A stretch of DNA of 64,000 nucleotides from Lachnospiraceae bacterium NK4A179 (GTDB taxonomy: Bacteria; Bacillota; Clostridia; Lachnospirales; Lachnospiraceae), in contig ATWC01000005.1 in NCBI GenBank assembly GCA_000421045.1, positions 1-64,000 of the forward strand, in the 5' to 3' direction. Both the position numbers and the translations under genes were made by a program. Below, in pieces: positions 54,700 to 63,563 of the stretch. Position 1 is the first letter of the stretch. Each line of letters starts with the position of its first letter. A model generated the notes under the pieces. The model ran no database searches, was not told the origin of the DNA, and saw only the letters and a program-made list of their open reading frames with translations.

Positions 54700-57075
54700 T
54701 TATTCGATATTTGAAATATCGGAGCTCTTGATGCCTTTCATGCTTAAGGAAGTAAAGAAAACAGAGGCAAGATTGATGACAAGTACTATTGCCGGGTAGA
54801 TAAGGAAAATGTTTGTGTAATTATATCTGAATTCAGGGTGGGAAACTCCCATGCTTGCAAATAATGGGGTTACGGCAAATGAGGTTGAGGGAATGGAAAG
54901 AACAGCCGCAAGCATGACAGACATGAGAGTAACGATCGCAAACCTTATCATATGCCATGCTATAAGGGAAGAAGCCCTCATGCCGGTTGCTTTAAGAAGG
55001 GCAATCTCATTTTTATCACCTGTGATAAATGTGCGTTCCATAAGAACTGACACAAGGATGATGACTAAGAGCATGATCGAAAACATCATTTTTTTAACCG
55101 CATCAAGAGGCTTGGCAGTACCGGTGGTGATCGCACAGAAATCGTTTCCGGCAGTTGCTCTGAGAAAGCCGTAGTTGTTTCCTAACAGCTCTATGCGTCT
55201 TTTGATTTCTTTGTTATCAGGATTGTCAGTAAAGTTTATATTGATGGTATTCGAAGTGACAATGGTATCCGTGATAGGGCTGTGTTCTGCTATACGTATG
55301 GAATAACCAAGGTTTGTAAAGCACTGGAAAAGTCCGCAGATCACAACATCCTGTGGACCATGTCCGTAATCGACCTGTATAGTATCACCGATCGAAAGAT
55401 CATATTCTTCGGCTATGGCGTGACTGACGGCAATTTCATTCGGGTTTTCGGGACCGCTTCCGGCATAGTAAGAACGGTCTTCTTGAAGAAAATTCAGGCC
55501 GGTCTGTGATGTGTATAAATGTCTTTTTCCGTCTATTTCACAGAAAAGAGGTTCTGACCGGCACATGGAAACACGGCAGGGGATACCGTCTTCATTGAAA
55601 CGTTCCTCATATTCATCCAGAATGGCATATATATCCATATCCCCGGAAGCTGTCAGTCCCATGATCTTAAGTATCTGTTCCCTGGAAAAGTCACATACAA
55701 CATCGGCTTTTCCTATCAGACAGTCTATCAGGGAATCACTTTTTAATGTGCTTGAAACGTTGTCGATGGTAAGGACAATGTGAGCGCATATATAGAATGA
55801 TAAAAATATTGTCAGATAGCGTTTGGGTGAGCATATGATATCGTTGATCGCAAGAAACAGAGGAACGGGAAGTTTTTTGTCAGGAATACGCATTCCTTTT
55901 TTCATAGTAAAACGCTCGCCGCTCTGCCCGAAACGAATAGCATCGAGAGGGGTGAATCGGTTGAGCTTTCTTGTGCATATCCAGGCATATGCTGTTATCG
56001 TGATTATGATGAGCAAAGCTCCATAGAAATTGGGTGCAAGACCGAATGAGCTTACAAGGATTATGGATTTTGAACTGTTCTTAAGCAACAGGTTTTCAAG
56101 AGGTATACCTGCAAAGAAGCCGATAAGAGCTCCCAATAATGCAATGGCACTGTATTTGATCATGCATAAGAGACGTATGTTTTTGTTTTTTATTCCGAGA
56201 GCTTTAAGTACTCCGATCTCTTTGAATTCTTCGTTCAGTGTGAAGGTTACGGAAAAATTAAGCACAAGGAAAGAAATCAGTATAAGGGCCACACTGAGAA
56301 CGAGGAGCAAAAAGGATGTCAGCAGATCCGTGATATAGAGAGCTATCAGAGAAGCTGTTGAATTGAAAAAGAGCAGTCCTTTAATTGTTGATGTATGTGT
56401 CTCCAGAGCCTTTACGTTATCGCTGTCAACGTAGTATAGCATTATGTTGAAAAGCGGATAATCGCGGAATGCGGGACATGAAGATAACTTTTCGTAATCT
56501 TTGTCATTCATGACAATTCTTACCATGGAAAGCATCTGAACATTTCCGAAAACCGCGTCTTTGGAGATCCCGTCTATCACAAGCGGAAGTTTCATTCCGT
56601 CTATATCGATCGTTATGGTATCGCCTGCATTTAATCCATGTATATTCATAAAGCTGTTGCAGAGCCAGATGTGACCTTCTTCAATATCTGTGATCTCACG
56701 GTTGTTTTCATCAAAGATTTTTTCTGACTGTCCGCTCTTAGGGATAAAAAGAGGAGGTGCACCTGATAATTTTTGGCCGTTTCTATCATTCAGACAGTCA
56801 TAGTAGTACAGTCCTTCTTCCGAACGGAAAGAGGATACCTCAGGCAGGTGTTTTAAGTATTCTTCTATTTCGTCCTTGTCACAATCACCCGTGAAGAAGA
56901 TAATGGCGTCTCCGGTCTGCGCCATTTCAAAAAATGTACCTACGCCGCCCCAGACTGCAAGCAGATTTGCCGTTCCACTTCCTGTGAACATTGAAGCGAT
57001 CACGATAAAAAGCAGGAGGATGGTATTCATCGTCCTGCGGTGTATCAGATCTTTTTTCAGGATAGTAAAGAACAT
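54700..57075 (-). CDS. Large FtsX-family ABC permease (paralogue 2)
   Basis: 791 residues from ATG 57075 with AAGGAGCGG; the longer frame to 57111 would start inside the -10 box. Same plan as paralogue 1: MNTILLLFIVIASMFTGSGTAN helix, extracytoplasmic domain, FKEIGVLKALGIKNKNI, central helices, second extracytoplasmic domain, NEIALLKATGMRASSLI, C-terminal SLSMKGIKSSDISNIE matching the SSDMANLE end of paralogue 1. A tandem duplication is clear, yet each copy keeps its own TTTAAG promoter. Confidence 0.9.
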   Translation of the reverse strand: MFFTILKKDLIHRRTMNTILLLFIVIASMFTGSGTANLLAVWGGVGTFFEMAQTGDAIIFFTGDCDKDEIEEYLKHLPEVSSFRSEEGLYYYDCLNDRNGQKLSGAPPLFIPKSGQSEKIFDENNREITDIEEGHIWLCNSFMNIHGLNAGDTITIDIDGMKLPLVIDGISKDAVFGNVQMLSMVRIVMNDKDYEKLSSCPAFRDYPLFNIMLYYVDSDNVKALETHTSTIKGLLFFNSTASLIALYITDLLTSFLLLVLSVALILISFLVLNFSVTFTLNEEFKEIGVLKALGIKNKNIRLLCMIKYSAIALLGALIGFFAGIPLENLLLKNSSKSIILVSSFGLAPNFYGALLIIITITAYAWICTRKLNRFTPLDAIRFGQSGERFTMKKGMRIPDKKLPVPLFLAINDIICSPKRYLTIFLSFYICAHIVLTIDNVSSTLKSDSLIDCLIGKADVVCDFSREQILKIMGLTASGDMDIYAILDEYEERFNEDGIPCRVSMCRSEPLFCEIDGKRHLYTSQTGLNFLQEDRSYYAGSGPENPNEIAVSHAIAEEYDLSIGDTIQVDYGHGPQDVVICGLFQCFTNLGYSIRIAEHSPITDTIVTSNTININFTDNPDNKEIKRRIELLGNNYGFLRATAGNDFCAITTGTAKPLDAVKKMMFSIMLLVIILVSVLMERTFITGDKNEIALLKATGMRASSLIAWHMIRFAIVTLMSVMLAAVLSIPSTSFAVTPLFASMGVSHPEFRYNYTNIFLIYPAIVLVINLASVFFTSLSMKGIKSSDISNIE

Positions 57076-57106
57076 AAAAGACCGCTCCTTGAATATGTAT
57101 GAACAT

Positions 57107-57140
57107 ATCATACATCAGATTATCTTAAATAAATCTTAAC
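57107..57140 (-). promoter_or_regulatory. TTTAAG-box promoter of permease 2
   Basis: On the minus strand GTTAAG (57140-57135), ATTTA, TTTAAG (57129-57124), 11 bases, TATGAT (57112-57107): the same geometry as the hlyD and permease 1 promoters. The stop codon of the upstream SulP gene lies within the first box. Confidence 0.8.
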
Positions 57141-59391
57141 TGTTTTTGTCGGTCTCATCACGTATCTCATCAATGCGTGAGAGCAGTTCGGGATACTTCT
57201 CTCTAAGTATCTGCCTGTGACTGTGGCGTTCGGCACGATAGCGCTCATATGCCTTGGGGGCTTTCTTTTTGAAAGCAAGTTCACGCTTGCGTCTTGCCCT
57301 TATAAGGTCTGTTACGAGCCTGCTGTCCTTTTCGGCGAGCTTATGGTCGAGTGCAGCGTGGTAACTGGCGATGGAATTCTCTATCTTTTCCATATCCTGT
57401 CTGAAGCGGATATAGTCACTGTCATTCTCGGTTTCGGGAGAGTGGGAGGCATCATATTCGGCCAGTTGCATCTCCACTATATCAAGAAAGCGTTCTTCGT
57501 CCATGATACCCCAGCTGGGGATCAGTTCTTTGATCATATTTTCAGGTGGGATCTTGTCGATATTTTCATTATCTTCTGCAAGTTCTATCATGTGGGCCGT
57601 GAATTGTTCCGCAAGTAAGTTCATCCTGTTTTCGGCATCGCTTCCGAAAGCCCATTCGAACTGGGCCTGTACCTTCCGCTGGCTGTCGGAAGAGTGGGTT
57701 TCGGTTTTTCCATAGTGCTCAAGCAGCGTATCATCTTCGATAGGCCATGGCTCTGAGAATCCGCTGAGCCTCAACGCCTGATCGATATGCGGTACCACTG
57801 CCCATTCCGAGAGAAGTCTTCCGCAGTCAAATTCATGAAGCATGTCATTTAGTTCACCTTCATGCTCTGTAAGGAAGAAACGTATACCCTTTGATTTTAA
57901 ATTCTCATAGATCTTAAGCAGATATTCTGCAGCGGTAATATCTATGCTGCTTATGCTTCCTGCATCGATGATAACAACTTTTGTATCAGGGGTTATCGCA
58001 GCTTCTATATCGTTTTTGAAATCCTGTACATTCGCAAAGAATAGAGGTGACTGGAAGCGATAGAGTACAGCTCCTTTGATCGGTTTTACTCCACGATGTC
58101 TGCCGGTCGAATAAAAGCCGCGCTGGCCGGGAATACATCCGAGATAGCATCTTGACGGTTTGGCTGCTCTGAATACCACGGTGAGGCAGGCGAGGAGTAT
58201 ACCCATGACAACACCTGCCATTGGGCCGGCAAAGAGCACTGCAAAGAAAACTATCAGGAAGATTATGAATTCGGCTTTGTCAGCCTTGAAAAGCTTGGCT
58301 GCAAGTTCCAGCTCGAGTATGCCTATCAGTGCCGATATGACAATTCCGGTGAGTATCGGAACGGGAAGATAAGCTATTAATGGTGTGCAAAAGAGCAGTA
58401 TGAGGACCATAAAGAATGACGCAGCAAGAGGCATCGCTCTTGTGCGAACCTTGAACTGATCTGCGATGCCTGTCCTTGATACGGAACCGTTTACGGGGAA
58501 GCAACCGGATGCGGCAGCCGCAGCCATGGCTGCGCTATAGGCAAAGAGCTCTTTCCTTCCGTTTACTTTTGCATCATTTTTCAGCGCAAAGCTTTGTGTA
58601 GCCAAAAGTGTTTCGGCTGTCACGATGAGCGCTATAGTAAGTGCAGAAGAGAGTATTTCCGAATGATATGTTATAAGCAGTGATATGTCCGGGAAGGATG
58701 GGATGAAGAGCCCGGGCTTTGGGGCTTCCATCAGTATCACACCGTGATCCTTAAGATGAGCGCAGGCACCCAAAAGGCCGCCTGCAGCCATCATCACAAC
58801 GGTCATGGGGATCCTGGGAGCAAGCTTTCGCATGACTACTATTATTACGATCGTGCTTACGCCAAGTATGAATGACAGAACATGGAAATGCTCTGTGGCA
58901 GCGGCTATGATGCCTTTAATAAGATGCGGCAGTTCGCCGTGCAGAGCACTCCCGCCAAAGAGTTTGGGAACCTGCATTAGTATTATCTCGGTGCCTATGC
59001 CGGTGATAAAGCCTCCCATTACGGGCGAAGAAACAAATCTGGTGAGTCTGTCGGCTTTAAAAAGTGCGAGCAGAAGAAGTATGAGTGCAGTGCATAGTGT
59101 GAGCACAGGTATGAGCTGTATCGCTTCTTCAGAGCCTGCGGTTATACCGAGCGTAACCAAAAGTGAGCCGGTGAGTGCGGCCGGCGCGGCATCAACTCCG
59201 AATACAAAATAAGGTGAGGATGTTATAAGTCCGAAGAAAAGAATTGGCAGAACTGATCCGTAGAGACCATAAACGGGGGGAAGCCCTGCTATTTGCGAGT
59301 ACCCCATTGAAATGGGGATGGAGACCAGGGCTACCACCAATCCGGTAAAAATATCCTTGATGATATCGGTAAGATCTGTGTTTTTTCTCAT
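57136..59391 (-). CDS. SulP-family anion transporter with STAS domain and long C-terminal extension
   Basis: 751 residues. SulP transmembrane core (about 10-400; GLVVALVSIPISMGYSQIAG and GLPPVYGLYGSVLP), then a STAS domain (about 430-535; LYRFQSPLFFANVQDF, VVIIDAGSISSIDITAAEYL). Uptake of sulfate, bicarbonate or dicarboxylates is possible in the family. The last 190 residues are unusual: acidic then basic helices (LVTDLIRARRKRELAFKKKAPKAYERYR, split at RKR) with no known domain. It is transcribed divergently from a TetR gene. Confidence 0.9.
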   Translation of the reverse strand: MRKNTDLTDIIKDIFTGLVVALVSIPISMGYSQIAGLPPVYGLYGSVLPILFFGLITSSPYFVFGVDAAPAALTGSLLVTLGITAGSEEAIQLIPVLTLCTALILLLLALFKADRLTRFVSSPVMGGFITGIGTEIILMQVPKLFGGSALHGELPHLIKGIIAAATEHFHVLSFILGVSTIVIIVVMRKLAPRIPMTVVMMAAGGLLGACAHLKDHGVILMEAPKPGLFIPSFPDISLLITYHSEILSSALTIALIVTAETLLATQSFALKNDAKVNGRKELFAYSAAMAAAAASGCFPVNGSVSRTGIADQFKVRTRAMPLAASFFMVLILLFCTPLIAYLPVPILTGIVISALIGILELELAAKLFKADKAEFIIFLIVFFAVLFAGPMAGVVMGILLACLTVVFRAAKPSRCYLGCIPGQRGFYSTGRHRGVKPIKGAVLYRFQSPLFFANVQDFKNDIEAAITPDTKVVIIDAGSISSIDITAAEYLLKIYENLKSKGIRFFLTEHEGELNDMLHEFDCGRLLSEWAVVPHIDQALRLSGFSEPWPIEDDTLLEHYGKTETHSSDSQRKVQAQFEWAFGSDAENRMNLLAEQFTAHMIELAEDNENIDKIPPENMIKELIPSWGIMDEERFLDIVEMQLAEYDASHSPETENDSDYIRFRQDMEKIENSIASYHAALDHKLAEKDSRLVTDLIRARRKRELAFKKKAPKAYERYRAERHSHRQILREKYPELLSRIDEIRDETDKNS

Positions 59392-59439
59392 TCAGTATCT
59401 TTTTTACGTAATGTAAAATTCCTGTTTTGTTACTCTCTG

Positions 59440-59460
59440 ATTATAACATATTGTTAATAA
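59440..59460. promoter_or_regulatory. Palindrome between sulP and tetR overlapping the sulP -10 box
   Basis: TAACA-TAT-TGTTA (59444-59456) is a perfect inverted repeat inside a near-palindromic 20-mer. The minus-strand TATAAT for sulP occupies 59445-59440, so a bound repressor would block it. A tetR-strand TATAAT lies at 59490-59495. TetR binding here is inferred from divergent gene order. Confidence 0.6.
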
Positions 59461-59574
59461 AAATTAGCTTTATATACATAAATATATAGTATAATCATAT
59501 ATACAGAGAACCTTGACATGTTGAATAAATCCAAGAGAAGCAAGTCAACAATTCTCATTTTCGAAGGTGAGCCT

Positions 59575-60204
59575 ATGAAGAAAGAAAATATCAGTACAAA
59601 AGAAATGTTTATGGATGAGGCTCTGCGTTTATTTGCAGAGAGAGGCTATGATGCGGTGAGTGTGTCCGAGATAGCAGATGCTGTCGGATGCAGCGCGCCT
59701 GCGCTTTACAAGCACTTTTCCGGCAAACGTGATCTTTTTGATGCGATACTTGAACGAAGCGAGCAGGGATTTAAAGAATGCATGAGGAGATTCAAACTTG
59801 ATTATGAGAGTTTCAAGGATAACAAGGAATACTATCTGAAGCTGTCGGAAAGGGAATTCGTAAGGACTGCGAAGACGTTTTTTTCTAACTCGATACACGA
59901 AGAGATGCCGGCATTGTTCAGAAAGATGATGACGATCGAGCAGTTCCATATGCCCGAACTTGCAAGGATCTACGATCGTCGTTACATTGAGTCTCTTATT
60001 GATGTCTATACGGCATATTTCAAGCTGCTTATGGAAAATGGCAAGATGAAAAAGGCAGATGCCAAAACACTTGCCGTAGGCTTCATGTCGGTGCCGGTTA
60101 TGATGCTCAATATGTGTGACAGGGATCCGTCAAAGGAAGAGTGGGCATTGAAGATGATAGAGAAACACATTAAGGAATTCAACAAAACTTACAGAATAAA
60201 ATGA
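59575..60204 (+). CDS. TetR-family transcriptional regulator
   Basis: 209 residues from ATG 59575 (GAAGGTGAG upstream); an ATG 57 bp earlier is possible. FMDEALRLFAERGYDAVSVSEIADAVG and CSAPALYKHFSGKRDLFDAIL form the N-terminal HTH. The remaining helices form a ligand pocket of unknown specificity. It probably controls the divergent sulP gene and itself. Confidence 0.93.
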   Translation: MKKENISTKEMFMDEALRLFAERGYDAVSVSEIADAVGCSAPALYKHFSGKRDLFDAILERSEQGFKECMRRFKLDYESFKDNKEYYLKLSEREFVRTAKTFFSNSIHEEMPALFRKMMTIEQFHMPELARIYDRRYIESLIDVYTAYFKLLMENGKMKKADAKTLAVGFMSVPVMMLNMCDRDPSKEEWALKMIEKHIKEFNKTYRIK

Positions 60205-60206
60205 TA

Positions 60207-60234
60207 GTAAACCCGGTCAGTCGGCCGGGTTTAC
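60207..60234. terminator. Bidirectional hairpin between tetR and the CDF gene
   Basis: GTAAACCCGG / CCGGGTTTAC, a perfect 10-bp inverted repeat with an 8-nt loop, overlapping the CDF stop codon. There is no long U-run, so termination strength is uncertain. Confidence 0.6.
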
Positions 60235-61116
60235 ATGTATCATGATATGTTTGATCTCCGGAAAATTCTTTTCCACCTCAGAATGGACACGTTCTGCGAC
60301 GGCATGGGATTCCCGGAGTTTTTTATCGCCGTCGACCGCTATCTCCATATCCACATATATACGGCTTCCAAACTGTCTGGATCTGAGCACATCCACACGT
60401 ATCACGTCTTCCTGATTCTCGGCAAACTCTCTTATCCGGTTTTCGTATTCTTCACTGCAGGAAGTGTCGAGCATTTTGGAAATGGCATCTTTAAGTATGT
60501 CATAGGAAACCTTGAATATGAATAAGCAGATGACAACGCTCGCGATGGAATCCATCACAGGGTAGCCAAGACGCGCTGCTCCTATACCTATGAGCGAACC
60601 TATTGAAGAGAGTGCATCGGAACGGTGATGCCATGCGTCAGCCATAAAGGCGGGAGAATTTATCTTCTTTGCATAGTATCTTGTGTACCAGTACATTCCC
60701 TCCTTCGCGATAATGGAAACAAGTGCTGCCGCAAGAGCGATAACACCCGGAACTTCAAGAGAAGCAAAGTCGCCGGAGAAAATATTGGTAATGCCTACTT
60801 TACCTATGCCGGCACCGGTCACAAGCAGTATCGCACCCAGAATAAGAGATGCTACACATTCAAGACGTTCATGACCGTAGGGGTGTTCCTTATCGGCAGG
60901 CTGCTTTGACAGTCTTACCCCGAGAAAGGCTATGAAGGTTGCAAACACATCGGAAAGTGAGTGGACTGCATCAGATACCATCGCGCCGGATCGACCATAT
61001 ATACCTGCAAACATTTTAAATGCCGCAAGAATTATATTGCCGAAAATACCGACATAAGAGACTTTTTTTATGATTTCAGATTCGTTTTTATTTGTTTTCA
61101 TGATTGAAATATCCAT
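60217..61116 (-). CDS. Cation diffusion facilitator (metal efflux)
   Basis: 299 residues: six membrane helices (to about 215) and a cytoplasmic C-terminal domain (IRVDVLRSRQFGSRIYVDMEIAVDGD, divided after GSR). Metal site residues appear in VSDAVHSLSDVFA of helix 2 and ADAWHHRSDALSSIG of helix 5. CDF proteins export Zn, Fe, Mn or Cd by proton exchange; this motif set does not decide the metal. Isolated gene, convergent with tetR. Confidence 0.94.
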   Translation of the reverse strand: MDISIMKTNKNESEIIKKVSYVGIFGNIILAAFKMFAGIYGRSGAMVSDAVHSLSDVFATFIAFLGVRLSKQPADKEHPYGHERLECVASLILGAILLVTGAGIGKVGITNIFSGDFASLEVPGVIALAAALVSIIAKEGMYWYTRYYAKKINSPAFMADAWHHRSDALSSIGSLIGIGAARLGYPVMDSIASVVICLFIFKVSYDILKDAISKMLDTSCSEEYENRIREFAENQEDVIRVDVLRSRQFGSRIYVDMEIAVDGDKKLRESHAVAERVHSEVEKNFPEIKHIMIHVNPAD

Positions 61117-61199
61117 ATCGTAAGACCTGAACCTATGGCTGTCAAGTCTGAAAGATGGTAAACTGATAGCTGTTTATGATCATATTTTAAGGGACATAT

Positions 61200-62939
61200 A
61201 TGCATATGAAAAGGTCGGTTATAAATGTTCTCATGTTTTCTTTTATGGGACTTGCTGCAGTGGCCTGCACTGCAGGAGGCGGAGAAGGCGTGGTTGATAA
61301 AACAGAGGATACTGACAGCCTTGAGTTTTCGAAGGCAGGCGGCTTCTATGATGATCCGTTTGAACTTGAGATAAGGGCGCCTGAAGGAATGCAGATATAC
61401 TATACGCTTGACGGAAGCGAACCGGATAGCACGGGACTACTGTATGAAGGACCGATAGAGATAAAGGATCGTTCACCGGAAACCAATGATCTGTCGGCAA
61501 GAAAAAAACTGATACCGCCTTCAAAGTGGGGGCCGGAAGTTTCGCCCTCAGAGCCCGTGGATAAAGCTACCGTTGTGCGGGCGGCCTCTTTTGATGCTTC
61601 AGGTAAGATGAGCGAGAGCGTGAATGCGACTTACTTTGTGGACTATGATCAGAAGGCCGGATTTTATAAAGATATGAAAGTGATATCTCTTATCACCGAT
61701 CCGGACAATCTTTTTGACAGCGCAAAAGGGATTTATGTTCTGGGAGATACGTATGATAAATGGAAAAACGGACCGGACTATGATGCTGCGATGGATGAAT
61801 GGGTGATACCTGCCAATTATCATGAACGCGGCAGGGACTGGGAGAGGCCTGCGATCATGCAGTTCTTTGATAAGGGCGAACCTGTATACGAAACTGCGGC
61901 CGGGATCAGGACACACGGAGGCTCCTCCAGAGCTGTGGAACAGAAGAGCTTCAATGTCTATCTGAGAAAGGATTACGGTGCGGCCAAGCTTGAATATGAT
62001 CTGTTTGACGGAGCCAATATAAGTGAAGCTAACGGAGATGTTATAGATAAGTATGACAGCTTTGTGCTCAGGAACGGAGGCAATGACTGCAAGTTTTCGC
62101 GTATAAGGGATAAGCTTATCCAGGGGTTAGTAAATGACAGGAAGTTCCTGACTCTTGAGATGGAGCCCTGCATAGTTTTTATCGATGGTGAGTTCTGGGG
62201 ACATTACGAGATAACGGAAAAGATAACAGATGAATTTATAAGCGATCATTATGATGTTGATAAGAAGAATGTCGTCATAATCAAAAACAGCGAACTGGAG
62301 GATGGCGAGGAAGCTGACCTGGATGAGTTCAACGGATTCAGGGAATGGATAAAGAATACTGATCTGTCCGATCCTGCTAAATATGAAGAACTGAATGAAC
62401 AGATAGATATGGAAGCTTTTGCGGAATACATGAGTACCCAGATATATATCTGCAATTACGATCTTTCGGAAAAAAATATATGTATATGGAAGGTAAGGGA
62501 ACCTGTTTCCGATGAAGGCGTCGGTGACGGAAGGTGGCACTTTATACTGTTTGATACGGAATACAGTTCATCTCTTTACGACAGTCCAAAACCGGATCTG
62601 AATATTATCGAGGAGCTTAGGGATAAAGACTGTTTTGTGAATGATCTGTTTTTCGGCGCTCTGGAGAATGAAGAGTTCAGAAAAATGTTCAGTGAGAAGT
62701 ATGAGGATATCAGCAGAAATAATTTTGAGGACAGTCGTGTAGATGAGGCGATAACTGCGCTTTCGACTGAATATAAAGAATTCACATATGCAACATATGA
62801 TCGTTTCTGGCCTGTATGGCCGGGTGGAAAAAATGTCGAGATCAATTATGCACAGCAGATAAGCGGTATCAGAAAATTCTATAAGATGCGCAGGACTTAT
62901 TGTGATAAGCATGTTGAGGAACTGCTGGAAGGATATTGA
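61200..62939 (+). CDS. CotH-kinase domain lipoprotein with chitobiase-type N-terminal domain
   Basis: 579 residues. Signal and lipobox end in AAVACTAGG. A chitobiase C-terminal-like (CHB_HEX) module follows (about 42-85; IYYTLDGSEPDSTGLLYEG), then a CotH domain (about 150-560) with RTHGGSSR, FVLRNGGNDC, KLIQGLV, IDGEFWGHYEITEKI and HFILFDTEYSSSLYD. CotH proteins are atypical kinases known for spore coat phosphorylation, but many non-spore surface versions exist. AAGGGA ribosome site. The domain order implies an extracellular phosphorylation or polymer-binding role (inference). Confidence 0.9.
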   Translation: MHMKRSVINVLMFSFMGLAAVACTAGGGEGVVDKTEDTDSLEFSKAGGFYDDPFELEIRAPEGMQIYYTLDGSEPDSTGLLYEGPIEIKDRSPETNDLSARKKLIPPSKWGPEVSPSEPVDKATVVRAASFDASGKMSESVNATYFVDYDQKAGFYKDMKVISLITDPDNLFDSAKGIYVLGDTYDKWKNGPDYDAAMDEWVIPANYHERGRDWERPAIMQFFDKGEPVYETAAGIRTHGGSSRAVEQKSFNVYLRKDYGAAKLEYDLFDGANISEANGDVIDKYDSFVLRNGGNDCKFSRIRDKLIQGLVNDRKFLTLEMEPCIVFIDGEFWGHYEITEKITDEFISDHYDVDKKNVVIIKNSELEDGEEADLDEFNGFREWIKNTDLSDPAKYEELNEQIDMEAFAEYMSTQIYICNYDLSEKNICIWKVREPVSDEGVGDGRWHFILFDTEYSSSLYDSPKPDLNIIEELRDKDCFVNDLFFGALENEEFRKMFSEKYEDISRNNFEDSRVDEAITALSTEYKEFTYATYDRFWPVWPGGKNVEINYAQQISGIRKFYKMRRTYCDKHVEELLEGY

Positions 62940-62991
62940 GTCTCTGCGGCATCACGTGGCAGGCAGCTATAAATATGAGGAGAAGTAATAA

Positions 62992-63552
62992 ATGGAAAAT
63001 AAAAATGAACTTGAGTGGCAGCTTTTAAGCGAAGAACATATCATCAATGATGAATGGATAGATTTCAGACGCAGTTCATGGAAGTTTCCGGACGGCAGCA
63101 TCTATGAACCCTATTACAGCTATTCGCGCAAGGACTATGTTGTCATAGCGGCTACTGATACTGATGGAAACTATATTTGCGTAAAGCAGTTTCGTCAGGG
63201 CACGCGTGAGATCACGACAGAGTTTTGTGCAGGCGGGATCGAGAAGGGTGAGGATCCTTTAAAGGCAGCGATAAGGGAGCTTCAGGAAGAGACAGGATAT
63301 GTGTCGGATAACTGGAAGATGCTCTCAAAGCTCCCATCCAATGCGACAATAGCTGATAACTATGCTCATATCTTCTGCGCTACGGGTTGCAGGAAAGAAG
63401 CAGAGAGACACTTAGATCCCATGGAGTTTATCGATGTGGTGATAATGAAACCTGAAGAACTTGCAGAGCTGATAGATAAAGACGGCTTCAAGCAGGCTGT
63501 TCATGTGGTTGCATATTATAAAGCGCTTCAGTATAAGAATGGTGCTGTATAA
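62992..63552 (+). CDS. NUDIX hydrolase (ADP-ribose pyrophosphatase type)
   Basis: 186 residues. The Nudix box reads GGIEKGEDPLKAAIRELQEE plus TGYV, matching GX5EX7REUXEEXGU. KQFRQGTREITTEF before it and the C-terminal LDPMEFIDV suit the ADP-ribose/ADP-sugar group. GAGGAGA ribosome site. A stand-alone housekeeping enzyme, convergent with the YolD-like gene. Confidence 0.95.
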   Translation: MENKNELEWQLLSEEHIINDEWIDFRRSSWKFPDGSIYEPYYSYSRKDYVVIAATDTDGNYICVKQFRQGTREITTEFCAGGIEKGEDPLKAAIRELQEETGYVSDNWKMLSKLPSNATIADNYAHIFCATGCRKEAERHLDPMEFIDVVIMKPEELAELIDKDGFKQAVHVVAYYKALQYKNGAV

Positions 63553-63563
63553 GAAGCGCGCTT

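Noticed and set aside
57076-57111. Longer start for permease 2
   Set aside because: The upstream ATG coincides with the -10 box; AAGGAGCGG before ATG 57075 fits better and the N-terminus then matches paralogue 1.
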